Source: Chrysomallon squamiferum
Lineage: Eukaryota; Mollusca; Gastropoda; Neomphalida; Peltospiridae
Length of the DNA stretch: 64,000 nt
Assembly: GCA_012295275.1 (NCBI GenBank)
Contig: CM022672.1
Span: 3,987,443 to 4,051,442, forward strand
Reading direction: 5' to 3'
The notes below the pieces were generated by a model that saw nothing but the letters and a program-made list of their open reading frames with translations, had not been told where the DNA came from and ran no database searches. Position 1 is the first letter of the stretch. Each line of letters starts with the position of its first letter. A program made the translations under genes and the position numbers. Shown here piece after piece: positions 25,501 to 45,336 of this stretch.

Positions 25501-28500
25501 CAGTGCCCCACAACTGGTTTAACAAAGGCCATGGTTTGAGTTACACTGTATGTGGGATGGTGTATATATGAGAATCTTTGCTGCTAATAGCAGGAAGTAG
25601 CAACATTATCTTGAATGGTACTTAACCATTTGTTCCTTGCCATACAGGTATTAATAAAATTGTATTTTTTAACTAAAACATATCCTCCTTTCCTTGAAGT
25701 GCTTTTTTCAGTTTTTCCACGGATTATGATACTTATACTGAAAACTTGTTTTTCAAAAATAATTGTTAATTAGACAGACTGCTTTAGCATTTAATGTTTT
25801 TTGTTTAATAAAATTATGTCCTTTGCGTTTAATATTTTTTTATTATTATTATTATTCTAAGCAAGCCTATTTTGTTTTTCTTAATTTCTGTAATTCCACT
25901 GATCCCTGCCACTAATCTTATAAATAAAATATTTTAAGGCGTTGAAGATCGTGATGAGCGAGTTCAGTGTCTGCAGCAGGCAGAAAAAGAAGGTCTTGAT
26001 ATTCCACTTATCACCAAAACAGTGGTGGAGAATATTCGTCATCGTGACACCAGCAGTGTGGCAGCTGGTGCCGAACTACCACCAGAAACTACAATCTCTG
26101 AGGTTTGTTCAGTTTATAATAAAATGTTTTTGATTCTTTTTAACTTGCTTTTGTTTTAAAAAAAAAAAATATATATATATGTACACACGTGTGTGTGTAC
26201 ATATATGTAAGCGTGCATGCATGCACAGACACACACATACACATATATGTATAGAAATTGTCAAGTGGTAAATAGTAATTTTGTTCCATTAAACATTAGA
26301 GCAGACTATAAATCATTTCTGTGATACTTGTTTGAGGAGAGATGGTCTTTGGTTAATCCTTTTTATTGTAACCGTGCCTGTCAATAAAAAAAAATCCTGA
26401 ATATGGGAAAGTGAATTCCTAACTTTAGTTTGTTTAAAGAATAATTTTTAAAACTCAAAATACTAATAAAAAAATATTGTGTTATATATTAATAACTGTT
26501 GATAAATGAAACTGGTTTTCATTCAATCATTTCAGACAATTATCTTCTTATCATCATTATCATCATATTATAGACAATTTTTGTGAACATTTTTTAATTT
26601 AAAATCTTTCTTTTTTAAATTTATGTTATTTCTATTCTGTACAGGAGGATCGTAAAAAGATTGAGGCTATTGACTGGTTAGTGTTTGATCCTACACAGCG
26701 ACCAGAAGCCATGAAACAAGCTAATGCTGTAATGAGATCTTTCATTGGTCAGTTCAAAAATATTACTATAAATAATAGTGTTTTGAATGTTATCAACAAG
26801 CAATATAATAAAAAAACATATGTTTTAAATATATCAATTCAAAAGGATTGTAACTTTCCTAAATCTTCAGTCAGTAATGGATACAAGACAGATAAAAACA
26901 AAAGTAACTTTTTTCTTATTACTGTTACTATTTACATTAATGAATAAAGTGCGATTTGTACAGTCTAAAATGTTTTAAAATATCTTCAGGAAAATAAAGT
27001 AACAAAGTGCAAGAGTGAAAAAAATTATTAAAAATTAATTTGTATTATTGATATTAAATTTTATTTATATATTTATTTACTTGTTTATTATTATTATTAT
27101 TATTATTATTATTGTTGTTGTTTTCCAGCTCTTAAAAAGAACATAGCTGCTAGAGAAGTGTTTAAAAAGTTGCCTTCAGATTCTGTCGACTTAATTATGA
27201 AAAAATGGCACAAAAGGGTAAATATAAGTTTAATACATTATATTAAATCTTTATTAAAAAAAATATTTAGTATTTAAAAAAATGTGGGTATGGGATGGCT
27301 GTGAGAATGTGCGTACATTTGTCTGCATCCATTCCTGTTTGTGCATTAAATCTGATGTTTTATTTTTTATTTTTTTCATTTTTTTTAATTGAAAATTGAA
27401 TTGTTGCAAATAAAAAAATGAAGAAAATAGGTTTTTGGTCATATATCTTAACATAAATTTTATTTTGTTTTTATTTTAAATTGTAGACAGGATCTCTTGA
27501 TTTGCCACCTTCAGATGCCAATGCTATCAGAGAATACCTGTGTATTAAAACTTACCTGGTATGTGACTTTTCTTTAATATATTTTCAATTTATTATAAAT
27601 TATATCTTAATCAATAGCTTTTATTCTGTAATACATATGGCATTTACTTGTGTGGTTTTTTGTGGAGGGGATTTTGTGTGTGTGTGTTTATTGGTTCTTG
27701 TTATTTTTATATGTATTAGATTTTGTCTGTTTAATTAATATTTTTCTTTATAAGAAACAGTAATATTCAGGATAACAGAAGGTGCAGTGGAAATATTAAA
27801 TGTTTTAAAAAAAAACCCATCATTTTAGATGAAATTTTACAAGAATGTTTAATATTCACATTTTATTTATGTGGTACAGTACACTGGTTTCTAACTGATA
27901 CCTGAGAATAAATGTAAGTCACTAAATCATAAATTACTTCACTAAGTCTGACGGTAATATCAGTTGATGACATGAATGACAGTCACGAATGAGAATGCTG
28001 TCCTTATCAAACTGTTTACCATATAGAAGCACAATCGGAACAAAAACACTGCCAGTTACAAGATTACATATTATTATTATTATTATAACTTATTTATTAT
28101 TTTTTTATTTTTCTAAATAGGATGCTGTAGAAAGTTTTAACAGATGGTTTACACTGTTCCACCATGACAAGCCAGTGAAACCTGATCAGATTAAGGGTGG
28201 AAACTTCACTGAACGTGTTGCGCATGAACATCGACTAAAACAGTATCAGGCTGAATATGACAGATGGCAATACAACGTTGCTCAACAGACCAAGGTATGT
28301 ATCAATTTTGTAACAGTTTAAATTAATCTCAGTGGCCTCACTTTGAGATAATAATGTTCTCCACAAAAATATGTTTGACAGTTAACTCTAATAATGGATA
28401 AATAGTTGTCTATGCTAAACTCATCTTGAATACACATTTTGACGCTCGTCATTAATTATTGTGCAAGTTGCTTGGTTCTTGAAACTGGTCATGATGACAC

Positions 28501-30416
28501 AAGTAGTTTCTACAATACTAGTTTAGCAAATATAGCAGCCATTATGCTGGGTGATACAAATTTATGAAAATAATTATCAAATTTTGTTTCAGTTTTTAAT
28601 GTAGTTAACGGAAGGTATAATCCTATTTTATTTGCTTCCATTAAATTTACACAAAGAAGAAATGTCAGAAATACTGAGGGTTTGATATAGTTTCACATAA
28701 ATATAGGCAACAAAGTAAGGACAACATTTCAGTTAACAGCCTTTCTGTTTCACAGTTACATTGTTTTGATCAGATTAAAACCAGAGCATGAGCAGTGTGT
28801 TAATACTATGACAGTCATTTTCATTTGTTCTGGTCGCTTTTTGAGTGTCTTTTTAATTTTGGGGAATTTTTTGGGGTTGTGTGCAAATTTATTATTGTTT
28901 GTAGTTGCACTAAAGAATATTTATACAATAAATTAAGTGAACATATCTACATTATTTATATTAATTCATATTTAGGCATCATTTCATTATTTTTCATGTT
29001 TTTATGGTTCACACTGAAGACTCCCCCGGCACTATTATAATATTAGTAAACTGAGTAATACTGTCAGGCATTTTCTAACATCATTATTATATGAATGCTT
29101 TGTGTTTTACAGTATTCGTCTAGAACCACTCATTGTGCTTGTCATTATCGTATCTATTCTCCTCATACATCACTGAAGTATTTTTCTTGTCAGTCAGAGC
29201 TGAGGAGCATGCCATTCTGCTACGGAAAGCTGCATTATAAAAATAATCCATGAAGTGGTTGCAACACACTTCCTTGTATATAAAACCAAAATTAGGTTTG
29301 ATACAAAATAACTTGATATTAAAATAGGTTTTATTTAATTTCTGTTTGCAGATGACAAAAGATAGAATCTACAATGTTTTGATGTTTGCTGATGGTGGCT
29401 GGATGAAAGACCAAAGAGATGTAAGATATAATATTTAACATAATATTTATGTAATTCAGTCTTCAGACACATTACCATATTAAACCATTTCATGAATTAA
29501 AACTGATGTCCTTTAATTATAAAGTAGCTATTATTATAAAAGCCAGAAGAGTGGGATATCTAGTCTTAGATTTTTAAAAGGATGAATAAAATCTCAGTAC
29601 ATATTATAATTATATTTTAATTTTCGTGAACGACTTTGTAATGAAAGTAACAGATCACTTTATTATATATTTCAGGATGAAGGTGCTGATCCATCCCGTC
29701 AGCTTCAGATGTCATCATTAAGGAAGTTAGTCTTGCCAGGACTGTGTTTCAACCTCCATTACATCCTCCATTCCACTGACCAGAATGCTGAGTGCATGCA
29801 AATTGCTGATATCGTTGCCTCAGAGCAGTACATGCTGTATACGGTATTTAATAAAGATTTTTTTTTTTTTTTATATATATATTATGTTTATTGAGTTTGT
29901 GTTACAGATGATGATGCTTTTTATCATATTTACTATTCCTTAAGACCAGCTGATTTAAACTAGAATATTTCTCTCTAGCAATTTACAAAATTAATTTTTG
30001 GTAATTTTTAGCAAAATTTTATGAGTTGAACATTGTCGTTGTTCTAGAAAATATTATAAAAACTTAATTTTTTTCTCTTTCTCTAACAGAAGATTTTTAT
30101 TTAATAAGGTTAAATGTCTACAGTAATTTGTTGTTGGATATTGTTGGTTGTGTATTTTAGCAGCACAAATAATGACAAATGGAGAGTAGCTGGTGCAGAA
30201 CATTTAACATTCAACTTTCTCATACACAAAAGAGCCAATTGAAATTCTGAGTTTAAAAACTAAGACAACAGGTCCTTAATGAATCACACCTTAAATTATT
30301 TTTCATTTCAGGATTTTACTAAAGACGAAATTCGAAGACTTCTTCATCTGTTTCGAGAATCGTCACTGGTTCTACTGGATCAGGGCAAAGATCCACTCGG
30401 CTATGAATTAGTTTAA
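17585..30416 (+). CDS. NUP107: Nucleoporin NUP107, 24 coding exons, 894 aa
   Basis: Coding exons: 17585-17669, 18344-18427, 18616-18695, 19255-19324, 19815-19971, 20244-20394, 20660-20731, 21083-21174, 21414-21492, 21840-21953, 22305-22481, 22996-23201, 23696-23744, 24373-24442, 24789-24907, 25219-25354, 25939-26102, 26645-26747, 27129-27217, 27487-27558, 28121-28294, 29352-29420, 29676-29843, 30312-30416. All introns are GT..AG, phases join, and the total is exactly 895 codons; human NUP107 has 925 residues. Diagnostic segments include [22 protein letters not shown], the DPDAPIRQ block, [30 protein letters not shown] and the terminal DPLGYE. Family knowledge: an alpha-solenoid Nup84/Nup107 scaffold protein of the nuclear-pore Y-complex, pairing with NUP96 and, through its C-terminal part, NUP133. 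The N-terminal 100 residues are poorly conserved. The first coding exon opens at an acceptor (tttgcag|AACCC, 17561), so a noncoding upstream exon is expected. Confidence 0.95.
22562..22596 (+). repeat. T homopolymer in NUP107 intron 11
   Basis: A run of about 35 T, preceded by TTTTA-type simple sequence. The exact length is unreliable in any assembly. Confidence 0.9.
25480..25650 (+). mobile_element. SINE-like fragment in NUP107 intron 16
   Basis: The block contains, in order, GAGCTATTTCTGGTTCCA, CCAGTGCCCCACAACTGGT, AACAAAGGCCATGGTTTG, TGTGGGATGGTG, TTTGCTGCTAAT and GGTACTTAACCAT. This series matches my memory of a very common short interspersed element of mollusc genomes. The tRNA-related head and the 3' end are not clear, so this is a body fragment. 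It lies wholly within the intron between 25354 and 25939. The identification is from memory; a Repbase or Dfam search would settle family and boundaries. Confidence 0.6.
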
Positions 30417-31172
30417 AGTTGAAATTCATTCAAGTCGTTCCATTGTGTTGGCATTATTCACAGTCGTTTATTTTTTGTTTAAATCACCAAGAGAGTTCAT
30501 AAAAAAAAAAGATGTCATTAAATTGAAGAGTTGTGAATTAGGATCTGTTTTGAAGTTGAGAGTTAATATTTTCCTGAAACTAATAGTTCAACTTATACCT
30601 GTTCATCTTGACTCCAATCTAAACAATACATCTGTTGTATTGGTAATAATACATGGTTTGCAGAATATCAAAATTACATTTAAATCATAATATTAGAAAA
30701 AGGGCTTGAGGGTGTGGTAATCAGTTGAGGAATGTGACGAACCTTATAAAAACGACTGCTGATGTTATTTCAATTCACGATCAGAAATATAGTTTGGTGC
30801 TAAATCAAAATTTTTATTGTTTATTAGGATTATTATTTTTTTATTATTAACAACGTTTTCATGAGGATGTTGGTTTTGTTTTTGCATATCCTTGAAAACT
30901 GATAATATCAAGATTTCTAGATACACCTAGAACTCGGATGAATTTTTTAGATGTTCATGTTTTTAAAGAGATGAATATCCCACAAAATTCAGCCAGGAGA
31001 GTTATTTTACACTTCTACTTATTTAATCATTTGGAGAGTATAAAATAAACTATATAACTGAATCACACTTCATTATTTTATATTTTAAAAGAACGTTATT
31101 ATCTTCTGGCAGTGCAAATGTTAGAGACTGTTCGAAGTTTTTGGATTTATTCAAATGTTTATATTTTGTGAA

Positions 31173-31178
31173 AATAAA
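31173..31178 (+). terminator. AATAAA poly(A) signal of NUP107
   Basis: AATAAA lies about 757 bases after the NUP107 stop and is followed about 20 bases later by a GT-rich element (TGTGTGTGTTTTT). That is the usual arrangement for cleavage and polyadenylation. The sequence between it and the stop has no other recognisable feature and is probably 3' untranslated region. Confidence 0.6.
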
Positions 31179-31214
31179 AGCTGGAGATTAATAATGCCTG
31201 TGTGTGTTTTTATG

Positions 31215-32157
31215 ACTAAATCGTGGCGTTTATTACCGTGATAGTGTTATTTACAGTGTGCGAAAAGTCCCACGTTTGTGTACACAACGTCATTGTTTAA
31301 AGCATGTTATATATCCATTTGTTCAAAAAAGTAAATAAAAACGACCGTCCGAAAGCAATAAAACAATATTTAAATAAGATCACCAATGTAGCTTATTCAT
31401 ATTTAAAAAAAAAAAAAAGTAATAATTAAAAAAATAAAGACAATGCCTTATTGTGTTCTAACTATGCGAAAAATCAGGCCTCACGGTTTATTTTTATTAT
31501 TATTATTATTATTGGTTTTACTTTATTGCGTGATCTACACGTCTAGTGATTTACACCGAGCAAATTCTACGCGTTTATTTTAGTTATTTTGTTTATTCTA
31601 AAGTTAACAATATAATATCTTTAAAGTGACATTTCCTGTTGAAGGAATATTATCCGTTCTAGTCGTCCTTCAAGTTGTAGATCACACGCCAAAGATTTCA
31701 CGACGCGTAGATTACATGCAGTAGCTCGTTATTATTATGTATCTACGACATATTTTTCTTTAGGTATACAAATTTATTTATAATAAAATTTATATTTACA
31801 AAAATAGTGCCTTTTTTATTTTTTAATTGTGATTCTGTCCTGAATACTTAGCATTTAAGGTAATAAAGATGCATTCTACTTTTAGCATAAAAACGACACA
31901 AATATAAAATTTCACTGTAAATTTTATCACCAATAATGTAGTTAGTAAAAGACTATCCATATCTTGTGACTGCATATTCTGATATAGCCTATTACAATTT
32001 TTCCATTCAAATTTCAATACTCGGATTACATTAAGGTATAAACACAAACAATAAATTTCCACGGAATATACAGTCCTTTTATATTATTTAATTTTTGATC
32101 GTTTACCAAAGTACTTAATTCGCATTAACAGTCCAAAAAGGAAAAATATCTATGATT
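31215..32157. other. Convergent intergenic spacer
   Basis: This AT-rich segment lies between the 3' ends of NUP107 (plus) and the 203-residue ORF (minus). TTTATT at 31815-31820 is a possible minus-strand poly(A) signal about 340 bases after that ORF's stop. Short TTA and A-tract repeats lie at about 31400-31515. No gene is seen. Confidence 0.5.
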
Positions 32158-32769
32158 TCACGATACTGATGAGTTGACAGTTTTGAACTTGCTTAAGCCA
32201 TGTCTAAGATATCGACATTCTTTCAGGTCCTCCCATTCAGAATCACAAATAGGGCCCCTGGGATACGTCGGTGTCAGCAGCAGACGAGGATGAAGAGGTG
32301 CTGGCTTCACGGTGTAAATTGGCGGCAACAGCATGGGTGGTAAACGTAGCGGTCTTTCGCGTGGCTCCAGTGAAACATTTTCTTCCTGTTTTATTTTGCG
32401 GTTCACAGGCTGCTGATGCAAATCCAAAGACGGTAAAGGCTGTGTTCCTGAACTTCTTTTTCGTCGTTCGTGACCTTCGTTTCGCGATTCCCGTCGTATC
32501 TTTAGTTTTTCCTCTGAATTATCTGCAGTAGAAGAATCGCTGAAGTTGCTGCTAGAAGCAAAACTTGCCTTAGAATAAGACTGATATGAACAAATGCCGT
32601 ATCTCCTCTGCCGACTGTTTTTCCTTCGCGTCAACAATGGCTTGTTAGTGGCGTCAACAGACAAGATTCTTTCTAAAATCTGCAAATCTGTGCCGAATCC
32701 TTTACGCTTTTCACTGCTTGAAAATAACTTCTTTTCAGGTTCAAATCTATTACCGCGTTGAGAATACAT
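32158..32769 (-). CDS. Orphan 203-residue basic protein, single exon
   Basis: An ATG-initiated frame (ATG 32769-32767, stop 32160-32158) with clear coding character: GC content well above its surroundings and no low-complexity runs. The N-terminal half is basic and Ser-rich, with Lys/Arg clusters at about residues 48-57 and 102-107 and an acidic-serine patch at about 74-90. The C-terminal third is Pro/Leu-rich (LRLPPMLLPP, a TPTYPRGP segment) and ends in an acidic-aromatic stretch (DSEWEDLKECRYLRH). I see no signal peptide, membrane span, cysteine cluster or recognised fold, and it looks largely disordered. No splice acceptor is needed for the start, so it may be intronless, although an upstream noncoding exon cannot be excluded. 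It is convergent with NUP107 and divergent from DHX15. I cannot assign a function. Confidence 0.6.
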   Translation of the reverse strand: MYSQRGNRFEPEKKLFSSSEKRKGFGTDLQILERILSVDATNKPLLTRRKNSRQRRYGICSYQSYSKASFASSSNFSDSSTADNSEEKLKIRRESRNEGHERRKRSSGTQPLPSLDLHQQPVNRKIKQEENVSLEPRERPLRLPPMLLPPIYTVKPAPLHPRLLLTPTYPRGPICDSEWEDLKECRYLRHGLSKFKTVNSSVS

Positions 32770-35227
32770 TTCTGTATCACGTTCCTTACAATTCCACTGT
32801 TATAGTACTATGATGTAATATACAGACAACTGCTTGTTACTGTCCCGCTTTCCTCGGTAGTATTGTTTAATTTGCCTGATTGTCTCTACAAACAGTTTAG
32901 CTAGTGTGATTTATTGCGGTAAGAACAAATCAGACGACAGCACTTCATGTTCCAAATACTTTTAATTTATAGTCCTACTTCACTATATGCTAAGTTGTTA
33001 ATGTCAGAAGCCCATAAAAAAAAGTCATATACGAATAAAAAAAAGGAGCATACTTCAAAATATCAGTAAATAAATTTATACTGTAGTTATCACTGATATC
33101 TGCTGATAGAAAAATATGTTTGTCAAATTCACATTTCAAAATTAAATCAAGCTTGTAAAAATAAAGAAAACCGTTCCATAATATAAATCCTTATTTGAAG
33201 GTAACAAATAATGATATAGAAAAGATTCCCTGATAAATTATCCTATTAATCATTTCAAAATGTTCACAAGCAAGCGCTTTTTATAGCCGAGAAGTCGTTT
33301 AATCTCCGGCGACACAAGTTAAACAGAAACGTCAATATGATGATCCTTGGCACGTCAGTTACAAACAAGTTTCGCTTGGGTTATGAACTTTCAGCTATCC
33401 CATCGCACAACACAGATTTGATTTTTGAAATTATGTTTATGCATACATAATGATTCATTTAGCGAAGGCCAATCCTAGACAGATGCAAGGGGCGGCGTAA
33501 AATAATTCTTGACTCTGCGGATTATAATGTCACACACCATCAAGCAGTTGGCGACTTTCCGATGACCTTATGTAAGCGTTGTCTTAGCTTGACCACTCAC
33601 GACCACGTAACTGACAATGACCAATGGTCTTAGGTATAATAGGTGACCCTTCGTGGAGTCTAAAAATTTGTTTGTTTGACAGTGGACAATGTCGTTTTTC
33701 ATTGGTATTCACACAAAAGTTAGAAGGAGTACGACAATAATACGAATCAACCCTATTGTTGCATTCCAGAAACGCTAACAAGACTGTCGTTGATTTATAA
33801 TAAATATATTATATTTCTTCAAACGTAAAAAAACTAAAACAAAAAATGCTGTAACATTATACATGGGTATTGTTAGTATATCAATAAAAATGAGATTTAC
33901 AGTCACGCACTGTTCCCGAAACGAAACAAAAACGGAGCTATGAAGAGTGGTAGTTTATTAGCAAATGAATATAAACGTGATCAACATTGTTTTTCCTATT
34001 TTAATAGCAGTCCATAATGATATTTCTTAAGTCCAAAAGTCATTTTAAAATAGATCTGGTTTAATTTTTATCATTTTATCAAGAATTTACAGATTTATAC
34101 ATGTATATACGAGTCGTATTTGGTTTTTTTTTTTTTTTTTTTTTTTTTTGTCTTTTTTCGGGAGTGAGATTGTGCATTTATTTATTTATTATTATGTTTT
34201 ATTTATTTATTTTATATTATTATTATTAGCATTTATTTATTTATTTATTTATTTATTATTATTATTTTAAATTTTTTTTTGCTATGTGGAAACATAAATC
34301 ACTGAAATCAAGAGAGAGAAAAAAATAAAATAAAGGTGTAACGCACAAATACGCTAATATCCTTTATTAAGGTAACGACAGAACATAGATCCCACGATTA
34401 ATTCATCCTGGCGTTGCTGTTGTTAGAGGAGTTGCCCACGGTAGTTATATGTGTAGTGCCAGTAGCCAGTTTCCTTTTTCATTTTATTATCTGACCCAGA
34501 GTCATTAAAATAATTATTCTTTCAATGGGAACTATCCATAATTACTGTTACATAAACTGTTATAAATTAAATTCGCTAAGTATTCATGCAATATCTTCTT
34601 AAAGATAATTTTTTATTTATACAGGTAAGATTAGTCAACTCTTTTGGTTAGCCATATTGAATGATTAAAGAACCCGCAACAAAAGTATTTATATCTACAT
34701 ATACTGGTGTGTATCAAAACCGTGCTTATTGGCAACTGTTCTGAAGGATAAAAGACCCGAAACAGAAGTACGTGTATCTGTAAACACTGATGTTGATCAG
34801 AACTACTAAAACTGACCCCACAAACGCCATTGCAATCCCTGGATAACAGGAGATGTTTAAGATCATGATGACTGCTCATCTTTCTGGATGTTTGTGCGAG
34901 AGAAACGTGTTTAATGAATGTAATGCCTATTAGATTACTTAATTCACTATATTAACATACTAAAGGGGCGTAAACCTGTAGTAAAATTAAGGAAGCACAT
35001 TTCAGTAAAACACAAATAGAATGCACTGACGTTTAGCGTTTTTTATGCTTGGTTATCTGTCGCATTGAATGTTGTTGTGGCTTTTCGTAAGTTATTAGTG
35101 TCTGGGCTCTTGACCGTTAGATGTCATCTACATTAAATAACACTTGAAGTTAGACGAAAACAAGCAGTAACCTTAAACACGAACTTTAATAACTGTTTTG
35201 TTGATAATTTATGTTTTTCACAATACT

Positions 35228-35262
<35 letters not shown>

Positions 35263-35371
35263 CGCCAGAAAGTAAAATAAATTATCTACTAAGCTGTAAA
35301 TTATTAAAGTACAATTACCTAAATATCCTCTGTCCAGGGAGGTTCGTGGGTAATTTCCAGGGGAAGGCAGT

Positions 35372-35402
<31 letters not shown>

Positions 35403-35862
35403 CAATTAACTATAGAAAATATTAGTAGCTTAAATATACATAAAATACAGAGATTAAAAAACCAACAACCCCAAAACCACCAACAACAACAACAAAAAAA
35501 AAACCTATAAATATGCTGGGACTGAATGGTACGTATAAACTGGTATTCAACCAAATTCCAAATCGAGATCCAATGCCACCTCTTTCTGACGCCTGTGCTT
35601 TTACCAAAGATTTATTAAGTGAAAAGGCCATGGTTCAGTGTTATATATTTGAAACTCGATAGCTGTTAAGTCAAGAGACAATATTGGGGGACGGGGGAAC
35701 GAGCAACGAGCACAATATAACAAAACAAAGAGTGAGACCCATATTTTGTTATAGTTGATAAGCAGAGCACTTGAAGAAACTGAATTCAGTTGCAATTATT
35801 ATTAATTTTTTTGTTCTTCCTTATTTATTTATTTGTTTATTTTGTCGTTGTTTTGACGTTAA

Positions 35863-35893
<31 letters not shown>

Positions 35894-37110
35894 GGTATGA
35901 TCTTTTCTTTACAATCTTCCAGTTTTTTTTGTTTTTTTTTTTAACATTTTCTTCTTTGAAGGTTATTTATGTGTAACCTAAAACTTCTTACATATCTGAT
36001 AATCGATTTATAAAAAATATAAAATAAATTAAAATAAATAAATAAATTAAAATAAATTAAAATAACAATTGAATAATAATTTAAATTTTTTTATTTTTCC
36101 CTTTCATTTCTTCATCTTCATTTTTTCTTCTTTATTTATTTACCCATACAGTGTTGTTGTTTATTTTTGTTTATTTGTTTGTTTTGTGTTTTTTATTTTT
36201 ATTTTTTCATCACCCCATATAATACTATAATGTTCACTGACAGTTATGCCAAATACAGTAAAAAGCGGCTGTCTTGTATACAGAGACAACTTGTTCAGAT
36301 CTAATTACTAGATATTTTATAGAAACAATGCAAAATGTAAAGTAAAAAAGAATGTGTAATATTTTTAATAAAAATGGAAAAAAAAAAAAAACAAAACAAA
36401 AAAAAAAAAAAAAAACCACACACACATTATTTTAGTATTAACTTTAATTTCAATATATTAAAAACTTCCAGAACGAAATAAAGATGATGATGATAATGAT
36501 GATGATTAATAAACTAGCTAGCACCTTTATCTGGCCCACATAAATGTGCTAGCTGGGAATAATAATACTACTACTAATAATATTTTACCACCTCTTTATT
36601 ATTATTATTATTTTTTTTTTTTCCTTCAACTTCGTTTGTGTTACATTGTTAATTTAAAGGCACGATTTTCTCAAACAATATTGATAATGGAAAAAATATT
36701 TTAGAAATCAGGAAGTCAGTTTTAAATTTATTATTATTATTATTATTTAATTGTTCTTTTTGGTCTTTTTTAAGAAAAAGAAATTGAGACATTTAAAGAG
36801 GTCGGTTGCATATATCACTGACAAACATTTGATAACGAAATGTTCAATATTAGCAATTAGATTTATAAATTACAGTGGAAAAAATCTTTGCTAATAATAA
36901 ATTTTGATTCCACATACCAGATTTCTTATTATAATTTTTTAAACATTTGAAATTGAATAATTAGAAAAGAGTTTATTAATATATTTTTTTAAAACTACAT
37001 AAGTTATATAAAATTAAATTAGTAGGTCCTTTAAATATATCTAATAAATTTTAATTTATTATCATTTTATTTTCTTCTTCTTATTTTTACCTCTTTCCCA
37101 AATTCACATT
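32770..37110. other. Intergenic region upstream of DHX15, repeat-rich
   Basis: I see no convincing coding exon. The first 1 kb (32770-33800) is less AT-rich and lies upstream of the minus-strand orphan gene, so it is a candidate promoter region. The rest holds T tracts (34127-34149, 35229-35258), A tracts (35372-35396 and about 36379-36415), TTA/TTTA runs (34171-34265, 36597-36610, 36730-36747) and a diverged tandem pair at 34652-34810. Confidence 0.55.
34652..34810. repeat. Diverged tandem pair, unit about 80 bases
   Basis: The first unit begins around TTGAATGATTAAAGAACCCG and the second around CTGAAGGATAAAAGACCCG. Both then read as CAACA/AACAG, AAGTA, TATCT, an ACTGRTGT-like core, and ATCAAAAC/ATCAGAAC. 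By eye about 70 percent of positions agree. The two units are in direct orientation with no recognisable origin. Confidence 0.5.
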
Positions 37111-37120
37111 TTTGTATAAA

Positions 37121-37127
37121 CCGGAAG
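37121..37127 (+). promoter_or_regulatory. ETS-type motif CCGGAAG before DHX15
   Basis: CCGGAAG lies 74 bases upstream of the DHX15 start codon in otherwise AT-rich DNA. ETS-family sites of this form are common near transcription starts of animal housekeeping genes. No TATA box is evident. Assignment to this promoter is inference. Confidence 0.35.
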
Positions 37128-37200
37128 CAGGTGATCATACGGGCATTTTCATTAGAAAATAAAAAGTTTTTTTGTCTTGTGCAGCGTATTAAAATCAGTT

Positions 37201-45272
<8,072 letters not shown>

Positions 45273-45330
45273 AACAACCAATGAATGATTGACTTATTCT
45301 GTAGATAACAAGAAATTAATTTTATCTGTT

Positions 45331-45336
45331 AATAAA
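45331..45336 (+). terminator. AATAAA poly(A) signal of DHX15
   Basis: The hexamer lies about 60 bases after the DHX15 stop. Downstream sequence is T-rich with a TGTGTGC word about 30 bases on, giving a plausible short 3' untranslated region. Later hexamers could also be used. Confidence 0.5.

Noticed and set aside
29210-29280. Second SINE copy in NUP107 intron 21 (CCATGAAGTGGTTGCAACA)
   Set aside because: Only one short word resembles the element's 3' part. The flanking blocks are not recognisable, so it is below what I would annotate.
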